Source of the DNA: Marsupella aquatica
Taxonomy: Eukaryota > Marchantiophyta
Reading direction: 5' to 3'
Assembly (NCBI GenBank): GCA_973895155.1
Contig: OZ316896.1
Coordinates: 20,770,001-20,834,000 of the forward strand
DNA: 64,000 nt
This document shows positions 51,984 through 63,300 of the stretch, one piece after another (within the stretch, counting starts at the first letter, position 1; each line of letters begins with the position of its first letter). The position numbers were made by a program, and so were the translations under genes. The notes beneath the pieces were generated by a model that worked only from the letters and a program-made list of their open reading frames with translations, made no database searches and was not told the origin of the DNA.

Positions 51984-53011
51984 CTGAGGTCGAGCGTCTC
52001 ATGAACGAAGCAATGAGGGGAAATGGAGGTCTCATAGTCTGGGCCCAAAAATTGATCGGGCAGGATTCACTTCGTCTAGGAGGATGACGCTTCTCATATG
52101 TGAAGCAAGGGAACTGAAGGTCTCGGTTCTAAAAAATCTTAGATGGATTACTTTGTGCATTCAATGGTCACCAAAACCCTAGAAAGGGGTGGTGAGCAGA
52201 AAGTAGAAAGGGTCAAGGGGCTGTCAAAGAGAACAGTGTAGGATGGATAATATTTTTGATTGAACTGTAGTCACGAATTCCCCAAAATGGGGTAGGGAGC
52301 AGAAAGTAGAAGAGCGCGAGAGGCTTCTTATGAAGCAAGAGGACAGAAGTTTCACCGATCTGGAGAGAATGGAGCAAGACACAGTGGAGAGGATAGGCTT
52401 CTGATAAGTGAAGCATTCGGGAGAGCGTGTCTTGTAAACGAAGCAATCAATTAGGGTATTGCCGCAAGAGGCTTGACCCAAGAATTCATCAATTTGTTCA
52501 TTCATTTCATTGATTTATACATCACAGCAGTGATTCCTCACTGTGGCAGTTTGCTGCAAGGATGACAGCTTTTGTAATTCTTCAACTCGGATGATCTCAT
52601 TAGAAGATAAACCCCTCCTCGTCGTAAGTCATTCAGCTGGTTTGATGCGGATCTTATCATGATTGTCTCGATAGGCACCAAGAGTGATTCAAAGATGCAG
52701 AAGAGTAACTCCATTCTTGTGATATTGTTTCCAAGAGGATTCCAGAGTTTACACATACAATTCTTGTGGTAGGTGTCGAAACTTGGAAGATTGAGGAGAA
52801 TGAAAGCATGAACCAAAGAAGTTCACGGGGATAGACTGCGTGAGCTACTATTCAATCTGCCCTTAAGATAGGAAGGCAGCAATTCTTAGTAGCAAAGAGT
52901 AAAGGAGAGACTCAATAATTTAAGAAGGCAGAAACAGGAACTATGAATGCACATTTATATATATTGATATTAGGAGGAATTAGACCCAATTATTATTTGG
53001 CAGGCTTTGCT
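51984..53011. other. 3' region of the PRELI gene and intergenic DNA
   Basis: Between 51990 and 52450 a degenerate motif of the form GAGMGYSTYYTSATRWGAAGCA recurs about five times at irregular spacing (near 51990, 52085, 52318, 52395, 52430). No coding signal. The rest holds nothing recognised. Confidence 0.4.
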
Positions 53012-53446
53012 TTATTTCTTGGGTTTCTTGTCTGAACTTTCTGATCCCGCATCCGAAGGCGAGGCTGGTGGTGTCTCAATTCCCAAGAGACTGTCCAAAT
53101 CTTCAGGATTTACCTTTGAATCAGGTATTGGATTTGCAATTTGGACAAGTTCTATTGGAGTTTGAGGTCTCTCGTGACCTTCAGAGCTGGGACTGTCTGG
53201 TGATGGAACTTCATCCACAGTGGTCAATTTCATTTGCACTGCGCTGTCAATTAGCTCCTCCGAAGGTTTGTTCTCTGATTTTTGCACTAATTCAATTGCA
53301 CTTTCGAGCATCTCTTGCTGAACACGTATGCTCTTGCGTGCACTGAGAGGATTGGCTAGCTTCAACTTTTTGTACATTTGCACTAGGTAGAGTCCTCGTC
53401 CAGTTGGTGGATGCAATCTGCAAAGCACGGTTTGGGTCAACCTCAT
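53012..53446 (-). CDS. Acidic C-terminal exon of an unidentified gene
   Basis: Minus-strand frame of up to 144 codons ending at 53012. The first part has a conserved look (HPPTGRGLYLVQMYKKLKLA), followed by a helical, charged middle (QQEMLESAIELVQKSENKPS) and a Pro/Ser/Glu-rich disordered tail ending SSDKKPKK. Another frame over the same DNA (53452-53530, with GGTIDLEDCMWLKFES) also looks protein-like and runs into it one base out of phase, so a splice site or a frame break lies near 53425. It may be the 3' end of the CFAP97-like gene at 54355-55118, which has the same strand, but the phases could not be joined. Function unknown. Confidence 0.45.
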   Translation of the reverse strand: MRLTQTVLCRLHPPTGRGLYLVQMYKKLKLANPLSARKSIRVQQEMLESAIELVQKSENKPSEELIDSAVQMKLTTVDEVPSPDSPSSEGHERPQTPIELVQIANPIPDSKVNPEDLDSLLGIETPPASPSDAGSESSDKKPKK

Positions 53447-54354
53447 TACTCTCGAACTTCAACCACATGCAGTCCTCAAGGTCTATTGTCCCTCCAGGAC
53501 TACGATCATTCAAACTTGTGCGTGTCAGTGTGCTTCGAGAGATGCTCAACACACTCACTATGCATATGGTGCTTCAAGAAAATGCGTTATGCTGATACAA
53601 ACAACCCCATTGCTGCGGGTAAATGCACTCAAAAATGAAACCTTCCAAATGCACATTAAAAATTACTATTTTTCAGTCACGAATCCTTCCAAAATGCACA
53701 GAAGACAGTATTGTGTTTCTCATGACACATTGTTAGCCCTGGGGGAGAGTCACTCATTATGTGATCTTGGGGTAGAGTGTGTACTGAAAACTAAAAAACA
53801 ATCCAAAATGTACATGGAAAAGTACATGGAAAATTACTACTTTTCCATTCACTCATTGTGGGGTACATTATTTACTTGAAAAATGACACTATTTCAAAGC
53901 GCACATCAAAAATTATTTTACATTTCATTCACCCATTGTCCAAACCTTTGGGTAGAGAATTCAGCAATGCTTTATCCTGATAGAGAATATATGGAGGATT
54001 TAAAAAGGACAATACATCTTTTCAAATACTTGTGTAACATTTGCGCACTTACAAGAATTAAAATTGATTTGAGACAGATCAAACTATAGAAATTTCAGTA
54101 TCTTGTCTCTTATTCAGTTTCAAAACATTTGAAAAAAACTAATTTGGCAAATTATGTTCATTGAGCACATTCAAATGGTATTGCAAAGCATTGAACACTT
54201 TGAAACCAATTTATGATCTGATTGGAAATATTATATTGCACACAAATGAAGACCCAGCATTTGAGAGGGCACTTTAGAAGTATAGTGAATGTGAACCTGT
54301 ATGCATCTCCTTTGACTAGTGGCACACCTCTCTTCTTCAAGTGACAAAAGTAAC

Positions 54355-55118
54355 TTTTTGGACGATTATGAATCTTGCGGAGGCGTTGTAACATCTCATG
54401 GTTCTCAACCTCAATCACCCTGAGTTTACCTGACTATCCATTGATCTGTATAAGCAGGGTTTATTTCGAGATCTAAGATAAATCAACTTTCAGGAAAACT
54501 GCAGTTTATGGTTATCGAGGTTGTAGGAATAGAGATCAGGTTGGCAATTTCTGGCCCAGAACCTTGTTTCAAGGCTATGGTCACAGTATAGCACGAACGA
54601 ACTAAAGCTGATGAAGTTCTTTAAGTCACAATCGGCAATCCTAAATCATGTGAATTGTGTGGATGTTGAAGTGAATTGAGACAATGCAGTAAAACAATTG
54701 AAGCCAACAAAATCAATTTTCATTTTCCCTTGTGGTGGATGGTGTTTCGGTCCGAAGCTCCTAAACTCATGCCAACTGTGAGGATGCTTAAGGACATTAA
54801 AGCAACTGAACATAAGCAATTGTAGTCATCAAACTTACTTTCTTCAATTTGTTGCCTGTTTCTGTGCATGACGGCGATGGAGGGTGTTTCAGGTGGACGG
54901 TTATCAATTGACGGTCTCATGTTACGTATGTTGCCCATCATTCTCAACAATTCTTGGGCGAATTGCCATCTCATGAGTGGGGTAATTCTTCTGCGGCGGA
55001 CTCGTCGATTGCCAATTGCCTGACTAGAAAATTCTGTGTTCTTGTATTCAAAATCCGAACCAAGCGCAGGGCGCTTCACCATAGTGCGCCTCATCTTAAA
55101 ACTTGAGTTCTCCTCCAT
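54355..55118 (-). CDS. Probable CFAP97/Hemingway (KIAA1430) domain protein, two exons
   Basis: Exon 1 (55118 down to 54839) starts MEENSSFKMRR, has a basic run RRVRRRRITPLM and ends RQQIEE at a GTAAGT donor. Exon 2 (54429 to 54355) joins in frame and reads ESKLRVIEVENHEMLQRLRK. The joined pattern, IDNRPPET then a short gap, HRNRQQIEE, then EVENHEMLQRL, matches the layout of the KIAA1430/CFAP97 domain (VD..PP...HL...KK..LEEER...IERENRLLL). Family members are linked to sperm flagella and cilia in animals. In plants a function in motile sperm would be an inference. Downstream exons are uncertain. The family call rests on pattern memory only. Confidence 0.5.
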
Positions 55119-55334
55119 TTTGAGAACTTCACAAACTCGCAAGAAGTTTAGGTAACCTCTGCAGGTTTTTCCAACATGTGAACCCAAAAATTCTGGTCAC
55201 ATCCATTGCTTCAAAACAAACATACGACTAGGACAAATCATAATTCCGCTACCAAGATTTAGTGCTCTGCCCTGGATATAATCCCATATTCCGTAAAGAA
55301 GTGACCAAACTTGTGATTATCGATCATCTTCGGG

Positions 55335-55680
55335 TCACTCATTCATCATAGGCTTGTTCTCGTTTGATTTAGGTTTTTGCGCATTGGGTTTATGCTCCTC
55401 TTGCTTCCTGAAAGCCATTCGACACAGAAATTGTTTGGTAAGCAAGATTTCAACAGTCGTCCATCAAAACCCCCAAAGACATGAACAATCAGAAAATCCA
55501 CAACCCAAACGAATGAAAAGAACGAACGAAAGAGAGAAAATCCAAACATACAGACAACAGAACAATAGCAATTCTGAGGAAGCATAGACGAGAAGGAAAC
55601 TTCACTCACCTCTTCTCTGCAGCGCCACCTTTCTGGCTCAAGAAGGAACGGAATTGGGTGGAGTTCACATCGTAGATCAT
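55335..55680 (-). CDS. Conserved 47-residue small protein, two exons
   Basis: Too short for ordinary ORF calling. Exon 1 is 55680-55610 (ATG, MIYDVNSTQFRSFLSQKGG...) with donor GTGAGT; exon 2 is 55407-55335 after a CAG acceptor, ending ...KPMMNE and TGA. The intron is 202 bases. Lengths 71 and 73 sum to 48 codons including the stop, and the splice phase is exact. The product is hydrophilic, with a lysine-rich C-terminal half (KPKSNENKP) and no membrane span. I recall very similar small proteins in flowering plants starting MIYDVN.P.FRSFLSQKG, of unknown function, so this appears to be a deeply conserved plant microprotein. It lies head-on before the CFAP97-like gene on the same strand. Confidence 0.75.
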
Positions 55681-55929
55681 CGTGCCGGGTGAGTGGTATC
55701 ACGGCGAAGCACAGAACACAATTCGGAGGAATAGAAGAACGCCCAAGAACCACCATAGCCCAAAGGGTACTACCACTAGTCCATGGACGATACAAACGAG
55801 AGCGATGCAAAACTCGCTTGAGGGTATTCACATCTATTGTTCCTATTCTTTGGAACTCAATTTATGCTCTTGGGAACTCCATTGATTATACAACCCTTTG
55901 TGTATTGATTATGCAAGCCATTGTGCTCT

Positions 55930-55970
55930 CATTATGCAACCCTTGTTAGTTGGAAACTCATTTATTATAA
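55930..55970 (+). repeat. TGTTAGTTGGAAACTC repeat, first of three
   Basis: The words TGTTAGTTGGAAACTCATTT, or a close variant, occur at 55945, about 58091 and 58501. The third follows a purine-rich GCCAGGGGGC, like a polypurine tract before an LTR. Confidence 0.5.
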
Positions 55971-56068
55971 CCTGAATTTTATTTATTAACTTGTCCCTCA
56001 AAATACCCAATATTACTAAAATGTCTTCAAACAAAATTAATTATTAACCCCTCCCGTTTCATATAGTA

Positions 56069-56480
56069 CTAGCTCAATACCCGTGCGTTGCACAAAAGAA
56101 GTCATGTCGGCCAAGATGTCGTTGAGAAAAAAGATGTCGTGTCGGCCAAGAGGTCATTGAGAGAAAAGATGTTGTGTCGGCCAAGAGGTCGTGGAGAGAA
56201 AAGATGTTGTGTCGGCCAAGAGGTCGTTGAGAGAAAAGAAGTCGTTGAGAAAAAAAGATGGCCAAGAGGTCGTTGAGAGAAAAGAAGTCGTTGAGAAAAA
56301 AAGATGGCCAAGAGATCGTTGAGAGAAAAGAAGTCATTGAGAAAAAAATATGTCATGTCGGCCAAGAGGTCGCTGAGAAAAAATATGTCATCTTGGCCAA
56401 GAAGTCGTTGAGAAAAAAGATGTCATGTCGGCCAAGATGTCGGCAAAGACATTGAGGGAAAAGATGTCGTGTCGGCCAAG
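56069..56480 (-). mobile_element. Helitron 3' end with long AAAGATGTCGT/GGCCAAGA array
   Basis: Minus-strand terminus GTGCAACGCACGGGTATTGA + GCTAG|T. To the right lie about 400 bases of units such as AAAGATGTCGTGTCGGCCAA and GAGGTCGTTGAGAG, more regular than in the other copies, with higher-order duplications (GGTCGTTGAGAGAAAAGAAG twice). Confidence 0.7.
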
Positions 56481-56489
56481 ACATTATTG

Positions 56490-57075
56490 AGGGAAAATAC
56501 TCGTGCATTGCACAAAAGATGTCCTTCAAGTCATTTTGCCAAAGAAGTCATTTTGCCAAAGATGCCATTATGTGAAAGATGTTGATAAGAAAAATGTGTC
56601 ATTTTGCCAAAGATATTGTGAAGTAAAAGATGTTATAAAAAAAAAAAGGTGTCGTTTCATCCAAGTTGTTATTATGTGAAAGATGTTATGAAGTAAAAAG
56701 TCAATGAGAGAAGGAGCAAGTTTTTTTCTTTGTTTGTTTTTTACCCAAAATGCCCTTGCATTTTAATGGCGACCACTCTATACATTGGCGCAATGTTATA
56801 TTATCGGTTTCAGGTTTAAGGTTTTAGGTTTAGCAAAGATGACCATTCTATCGCTATCTTTTCAATCCCCGTGCGTTGCATAAAAGATGTTGTTTGGTTA
56901 AAGATGTTGTTGAGAAATAGCTCATGGTGCAAAAGATATCGTTGAATAAAAAATTGCACAAAACTTTTTGTTGAGTGAAAGATATCATTGTGCAAAATAC
57001 TGACTACAGCACCCACAAAAGTTCCCTTTTTCCTTTTTCTCCTTGCACAAAAAAATTCTTTGAATAAAAGATGTC
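56490..57075 (-). mobile_element. Further fragments of the same Helitron family
   Basis: CTCGTGCATTGCACAAAAGATGTC at 56495 and CCCCGTGCGTTGCATAAAAG at 56867 repeat the terminus with altered or missing CTAG. Both are followed by AAAGATGT-type units up to about 57075. Probably older, nested or truncated copies. Confidence 0.5.
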
Positions 57076-58500
57076 ATTGCACAAACCAATGGTTATGACA
57101 ACCACAAAAGTATAACAAAATGAGAGGTGTTTTTCCCCCCTTTTTAACCTTTTTCCTCTTATGTTCCTTTTAAACCTTATCCTCCCCCTTTTCTCCATTT
57201 CACCATCACTCCACTTGCTCGCCGCCCCCTCCCTCCCCACCCGTGCGTGACTGGAGCCCTTCGAGGGGCTGCCCTACATTGCCAGTGTGCCCCTTGCCCG
57301 ACACCTTGCCATCAACGCCCGTGTCATGAGTTTCACTATGTCTTTGGGCCTTATTACTTTTGTTTTTCGGCATTGAAAATGATAGTGCAAATGACTCTAA
57401 AAATCACCACAAATATTGGGAGAAACAATTTTTTATTGATCAAGTGACTAAAATGTAATTAGCAATTAAACTCCTCTTAACACTATTATACAAAACTATG
57501 TTACACATAATATTGAATATGTAGAATACTCTAAGTATGTACAATACGGATCATGGAGACCTGGAGGGAGTATCCTCCTTGATCCTCGTGCGTTGATTCG
57601 CGTGCATTAATTAAAGTCTTTCACTTTTTTGGGGTGTCTCATGTGATTATTTGGCTTGTCTTGGACAATGGTGTAACTTTTTGTGTCACACTAAACTCAA
57701 TTCACACTTTGATTTTATTACTTACTTTTGATCACATTTTTTTAATTTTTATGCCCTGCAAATTTGAATGACGACCACTCTAAAAAGTGGCGCAACCTTG
57801 TATTATAGTTTAGGATTAAACCCCCCAGTTCATAATGGGGTTAGTATTAACTCATAAGCAGGTTCCCTTGCCCTGTGGGACCAAGGAAGGGGAGCAGAGG
57901 GGGGTCAGAGTGGTTCAGGCTATCCAGTAGTGACTTGCCTCCTGGAAATGGGAACCCACATATAAATTATTATTCACCCAAATATGAAATGAGGGTCAGG
58001 GTTGATAATTAATTTTGTTTGGAGGACACGTTAACAATATTGGATAGTTTGGGGGACAGGTTAGTAAAATGGCATTATTGTAACCCCTTGTGCTGTTAGT
58101 TGGAAACTCTCATTTATTCACAAACAAGGCAATTTCATTTATCAAAACCCCTTGGAATTCATTTAATCCAAAAAGGCAATTTTCATTTATCTTAACTACT
58201 TGATTTGGGTTGATGGACACATTTATCATAGCTCCTTGATGACGCACATTAATGAATAATCCCATACAACTAGGGATATCAAGGTAAGCACAAAAAGTGA
58301 GTATTGCTGGGTATTTGTAGACTAGCAGAGGGGGGCGCTGTGTGGGGTTCAAATCTTTTAAGGAAATGACTTTGTTTTAGACATACAAGAAAAGGAGATC
58401 ATTGCCTCTTGCTTGCAGCAAATGGAGATGGTGGCAGGCAAGAAGTGTGCAATGCTCATTAATGAGCCCTATATTGTCATTCTACCTGAAGCCAGGGGGC
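57076..58500. other. Non-coding, repeat-derived DNA
   Basis: No gene recognised. Contains the second TGTTAGTTGGAAACTC copy at about 58091 and a GTGCGTTGATTCGCGTGC string at 57588 that is weakly like the Helitron hairpin. Confidence 0.4.
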
Positions 58501-58660
58501 TGTTAGTTGGAAACTCATTTCTTACAGCCCCTTGGGCTGGGAATTGTAATTTCCAAAGGTTACTTATTTTCACTCACAAAAAACATTCCTAGCATCTTAG
58601 TCTTTGTCAACTTGTGTGAATAAGATGCTAGGAACACTCATTATCTAACTTTCTTTAGAT
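58501..58660 (+). mobile_element. Possible LTR start (remnant)
   Basis: TGTTAGTTGGAAACTCATTT directly follows GCCAGGGGGC, like a polypurine tract and LTR start. The other LTR end and coding parts were not found. A perfect 12-base hairpin, CCTAGCATCTTA / TAAGATGCTAGG, lies at 58590-58635. Confidence 0.35.
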
Positions 58661-59039
58661 AACTTTCTACTGTCAGATCTTCCTATAATAAAAGACGACC
58701 CTTAGATTCTGGGTAATGGGGTCTGTAACTAGTTAATGGAAGACAGAAAGCCTAGCAATTTTTCTTTTAATCAAAAGTGGTCAACGTTGTAGATAGGTGG
58801 AATCTAGCACAATTTAGCCACCCAAAAAAACTAAATCCCAATCCCTTGGGTCCCACTCTTAGGCATGGCCATTTATTACAACCGCTTGGGTTCAGCTATT
58901 TTCCTTGCAAGAGATGAAGGGGTTCTACAGGAACTTAGGGGCATAAGCAATCATTATTCACTCCTTGCAAATGTGAGGTCCATTGCATATATTAAAGTTT
59001 CATGGGTTTTAGTAGGGTAAAACATTAAATTCACTATAT

Positions 59040-59126
59040 ATCAAGATGCTTAGAATCAACTTTATCCAGGTTGTGCCTGATTTGTGATGTAAATATAAGG
59101 TTGATTCTAAGCATCTTGATACAAAC
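59040..59126. mobile_element. Small MITE or foldback of about 88 bases
   Basis: ATCAAGATGCTTAGAATCAAC at the left is matched by the inverted GTTGATTCTAAGCATCTTGAT at the right, about 21 of 21 bases. The interior is only about 40 bases. This is the typical structure of a very short MITE. Confidence 0.7.
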
Positions 59127-59241
59127 ACTGACTTGTCAGTGTATACATATTCCTGAAGTTCAAAATAGTAGAATAATAATTTGGTGTTCCGTCACGTACA
59201 AAAATAAATAAATATTTGGAGCAGGTCCTACACAAACCGGG

Positions 59242-60335
59242 ATGACACTACTGTACTGGCCACAGCATGGTTTAGTAAACACCAAGATTCAAATGAAGGG
59301 GAGAGATCCATGGGGTCATTTCCCATGGGGTACATTCAGTCCACGTGTCACGACACCGACCCTACCGCATCATGGCGATTGCCCGGGCTCCAGACGCGGA
59401 CCCACTAAGTTTCCGCCACATGGGAAAAAGCAGCCATGTCCGGAGGGGGCGAGAAGAACATGTTCTGCAATGGAACCCGACCTCAGCGCACCTCAGCCCG
59501 GTTTGAGGGCGGAGAATCGCCTCTTCGTCTCTCCCCCTCTCTTCTCTCGTTTCGGCGAAGAAGAGGGCAAAGCCGACGAAGAGGCGATCGAAGAAAGCTT
59601 CTCTTCACCTTTCTGCTTCGCTTGCTTTCGGAGTTCGGGCCGCTCGAATTTCTGCGCCAGATTCGAAGCTCGAATCGGAGGGCATGGCGGGAACAGACGG
59701 GCTGCGAAGCACGGCCGGCGGGTGCGGAATGCGATTGTGATTTCGCCATCGCAAACGGCATCCGTTTCGGAGCCTCCTGTCGGGTTTTCTCGTTGACGGG
59801 AGACAGACGGACGGACGGACGGACGACATGGATGTGGTGGTGCTGGAGGTGGTGACGATGAGGATGCTTCAGCGTCAGCGAGAAGGCACTGCCGAATGAG
59901 AATGCGAATGAGATCCTGAGTTAGGTTTTGACGGTGCGAGCGTTTGAGTTGTGGGTTTACGACGGAATTGTTTCGTTGGCGATCGGATTCCCGTTTTCTG
60001 ACGACGGGGAAAATGGTATGAGCGAGAATGGTGCCCGATTGTGCTAGCAGTCAATTCTTTCGCGAGAGCAGCGAGGGAAGGGGAATGCGAGAGGGAGTGG
60101 AAATGTTGTGCGCTGGTTTTGTAGACAACGGAAGGAGGAACGAGGAGCGTTTTTTGTAAGGTGCCGAACGAAATGCTGTGCACGATGTCGGAGACGTCGA
60201 TGAATCTGGCAAGTTGAGGCATTGAGGGAGGAGGAAGGAATAGAAATGATGCGGACGACTTTATAGAGGACTGGGCATCGGCCAGACGGGAGGGGGAAGG
60301 GTGAGAGAGAAGGCATTGGAGGAGTTGTAGGGTGG
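59242..60335 (+). promoter_or_regulatory. Upstream and 5' leader region of the PHD-RING gene
   Basis: GC-rich compared with the preceding repeat DNA. Contains a (GACG)n microsatellite at 59804-59824. Long open frames occur on both strands (for example 59242-59796), but they conflict with each other and show no domain. Probably the promoter and a long 5' untranslated region. Confidence 0.4.
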
Positions 60336-63300
60336 ATGGCGAGGATTACGCGTCGGCGGAGGAAGCGAGCGAAGTATTTACCAGCGGCGTTGGGATCGTC
60401 GTCTGAGTCTGACGGTGGAGGGTCTGGTGGTTCGGAGGATGAACACGATGAGTCTGAAAAGCAAGAGCGGCGTTGGCAATTGAGGCGGTCGACGTTGGAA
60501 AGCAGAGCCAAGGGGAAGCAGATAGTGGAGGAGGAGGAAGAGAGTTGTACGAGTACTTGTGAGACGACCGAGGATGATGATGAGGATGAGGAGGAAGTGG
60601 GGAAGGGGGAGGAACATCAATTGCAACAACAACAACAACAGCCGCAGGAGGACCAACAGGAGATGCGGCATTCCAACGGGGAAATTCCGAAGGAGGAGAT
60701 CTGTGGCATATGTTTGTCGGAGGGGGGAAATGAGAGGGGAAAATTGGATTGCTGTGACCATTTCTTCTGTTTTGCGTGCATTATGGAGTGGTCCAAAGTC
60801 GAGTCGCGGTGCCCAATGTGTAAGCAGCGTTTTGTTACCGTGATGCGCCCTGCTGTTTCTGGTGTTTCGCGCAGCCGCACTCGGAGCTTTCGCATTCCCA
60901 CCCGCGACCAGGTCCTGTTCCAATCGCTGTTCTCGTTATGCTTCACGTCCTCTCCTCTCCTCTCCCCAAATTCATTGTCAACAAATTAGTCATGGACATA
61001 ATTCTAACTTTGCACATGGGTAGCCTTGGAAATGCTTCTGGATGCAAAAAGTTTGTTCTTATCAATGGGAAGGAAATTCCATAATGCATTTGTTAGGTGA
61101 GCTATTTGTTAGGTGAGATAGATCCCATTTCGTTTCTATGAGTTCCTCCCTGACCAACTCCTTGACTGCTAGCTTTCTTCCCTCAGAGGAAGGAACTAGT
61201 GAAGGAGAAGGTACTGAGCAGGTGCAAGGATTTCTTTCAAGGACAATTGATTATTGTAGTAACCCCTGTCATGGATAGCTATGGAAATGTGTCAGTCGAA
61301 TTAATCTGGATGCAGAAACCGCGTCCGTAGTAATTGATCGCGAAAGAATTACGTGATTATTTCGAGAGACATTCCCCAACTTGTTCATTACACACCCGAT
61401 GTGTCGATCCACCTAGGGTGTACACTGGACGATATGGGAGGTCTGCCTGTGCAAATCCGTTTCCAAGCACGAGAATTTGGGAGAATTTGGGCCTTTGCCT
61501 TTCTTTATATTAGGTAGTTGCGAAGCAGCAGAATTGCGCAATGTGAAGTTTGTCCTTCCCTGATGGTGAGCTGGAAGTGGTTTGAAATGCAGGTCTATGA
61601 GCCATCGGAGGAGGAGATTCGTCTATTCACAGACCCTTATCAAAACACAGTGTGTACAGAGTGTCAAGAAGCAGGAGATGAGGGACTGCTTCTTCTGTGT
61701 GACCGGTGTGATGCAGCGGCTCATACGTACTGTGTGGGTCTCGGGCGGTCAGTCCCTAGAGGGGATTGGTTCTGCCACGCGTGTCTGGCAAGAGAGATGG
61801 AAAGTTCCGAGGAAGAGGATGGTGAGGACGCCACTTTTGACACGACAGATATAGACGAGGAGGAAGGCTCAGGCACGGAATCCATTCTAGCGATGATAGT
61901 GGGAGATGTTCCGCCGAATCTCTTCCCTGGAAGAACTAGGCGTTCAGCTGCATCCCAACGACAGGTGCCACTGAGAAGAAGCACTCGGCGCAGAGTGAGG
62001 AGAAGCTCTCTTTCTGATTCCACTGCACTGACGGATGCTTTGATGATGACCATCACTTCCAATTCCCAGAGGCGAGGGTATTTCCCTTCCCTGATCGAGA
62101 CCCATCCCGCAAGGACTCTCTCTCATCAGCGGCAAGTGCAGGCTACTGTGCAGAATAGATTACAAAATATGAGAGAAAATTGGAATAGGTATCGGAGTGG
62201 CGAAGTACAATTCAGTTCCGTGGGTCATAGTGTTGAAAGTTCAAGACCTGGGTCCGCAGCCGGAGGGTCATTGTCAACTCCAAGGCTTGGTAGGTCCACA
62301 TCTGCAGCAACAATGGATGGACATGGTGGAGCAGCTCAGACCACATCCCAAACAACACGAGGTGGCAGGGCAGCTGAATCAGAGGACATTGAGCAAGCGT
62401 GGGTTAATTTGCACAGAGCAATAAGATTGGAAGAGAGCACCGCGGGTCCTTCCCGGCCAATGACTCCTTCTCGTCTGAACTCAGCGCCTGATAGGAGGAA
62501 TGGGGAAGTTAGGCCGCAGGGAACTCCGATTTCAGCAAGAACAAGGGTTAGGACTCATCAATTAGATATCATGACAAGAGCAAATAGCTCACGAGGTACT
62601 CCCGTAGAAAGAAATTCTCAAGGAGATGACCATTCAAGAGCCAACAGCTCAAGGAGACGAGACGAATCTAGAGCCAACAGCGCAAGGCCTCGGGATGAGA
62701 GGCACACACAAAGCAAGGGATGGACTGACAGCGCAGGTGAAGGACTTCATTTTTCCAATTCTCGCAGCTCGAACGGTAGACACTTTGATAGGAGGGAATC
62801 CTGTCGGCAAGGCTCGACCGCAGGGCCTTCTGAAAGTGGAAACGTAGACATTTTATCATGCGCAGCTGATAATAGCAGAAGTCGTTATCATCTAAGAGAG
62901 AGCAACCGACATCATCTTTCCAGGACAGGGAACAATCAGGAAGACAATGCTGTGACAATTGGTAGTCTCAGGAGTCCCTCCTCGAGGGAGTACAGGTGCG
63001 GTCCTGAAAGTTTGACTTTGCGAAGTATACTTGACGACAAGGACAACTCAAGGGGATCCGGAGGGGTTACTACAAGAAGCAGAGAAGCTAAAGAAACTCA
63101 GATGTTACATGGACACAGCATTCTGGATGATAAGGACAATTCAAGGGGGTCAACTGGGGTCGTGACCAGGTGGAGAGAGGCCCAAGATGCGCAAGCTTTG
63201 CATGGAAGAAGCATATTGGATGACAAGGAAAACTCAAATTCAAGGGCCTCAACAGGACCCACTACCAGAAGTGAATCAGATCGAAACCGATCGCAGTCCC

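Noticed and set aside
59242-59855. Overlapping plus-strand frames of 184 and 139 codons
   Set aside because: GC-rich, mutually overlapping, Arg/Ser-rich without domain; more likely the leader of the PHD-RING gene.
60378-60923. 181-codon minus-strand open frame
   Set aside because: Shadow of the PHD-RING exon 1, rich in Leu and Arg from the GAG/CAA-rich coding strand.
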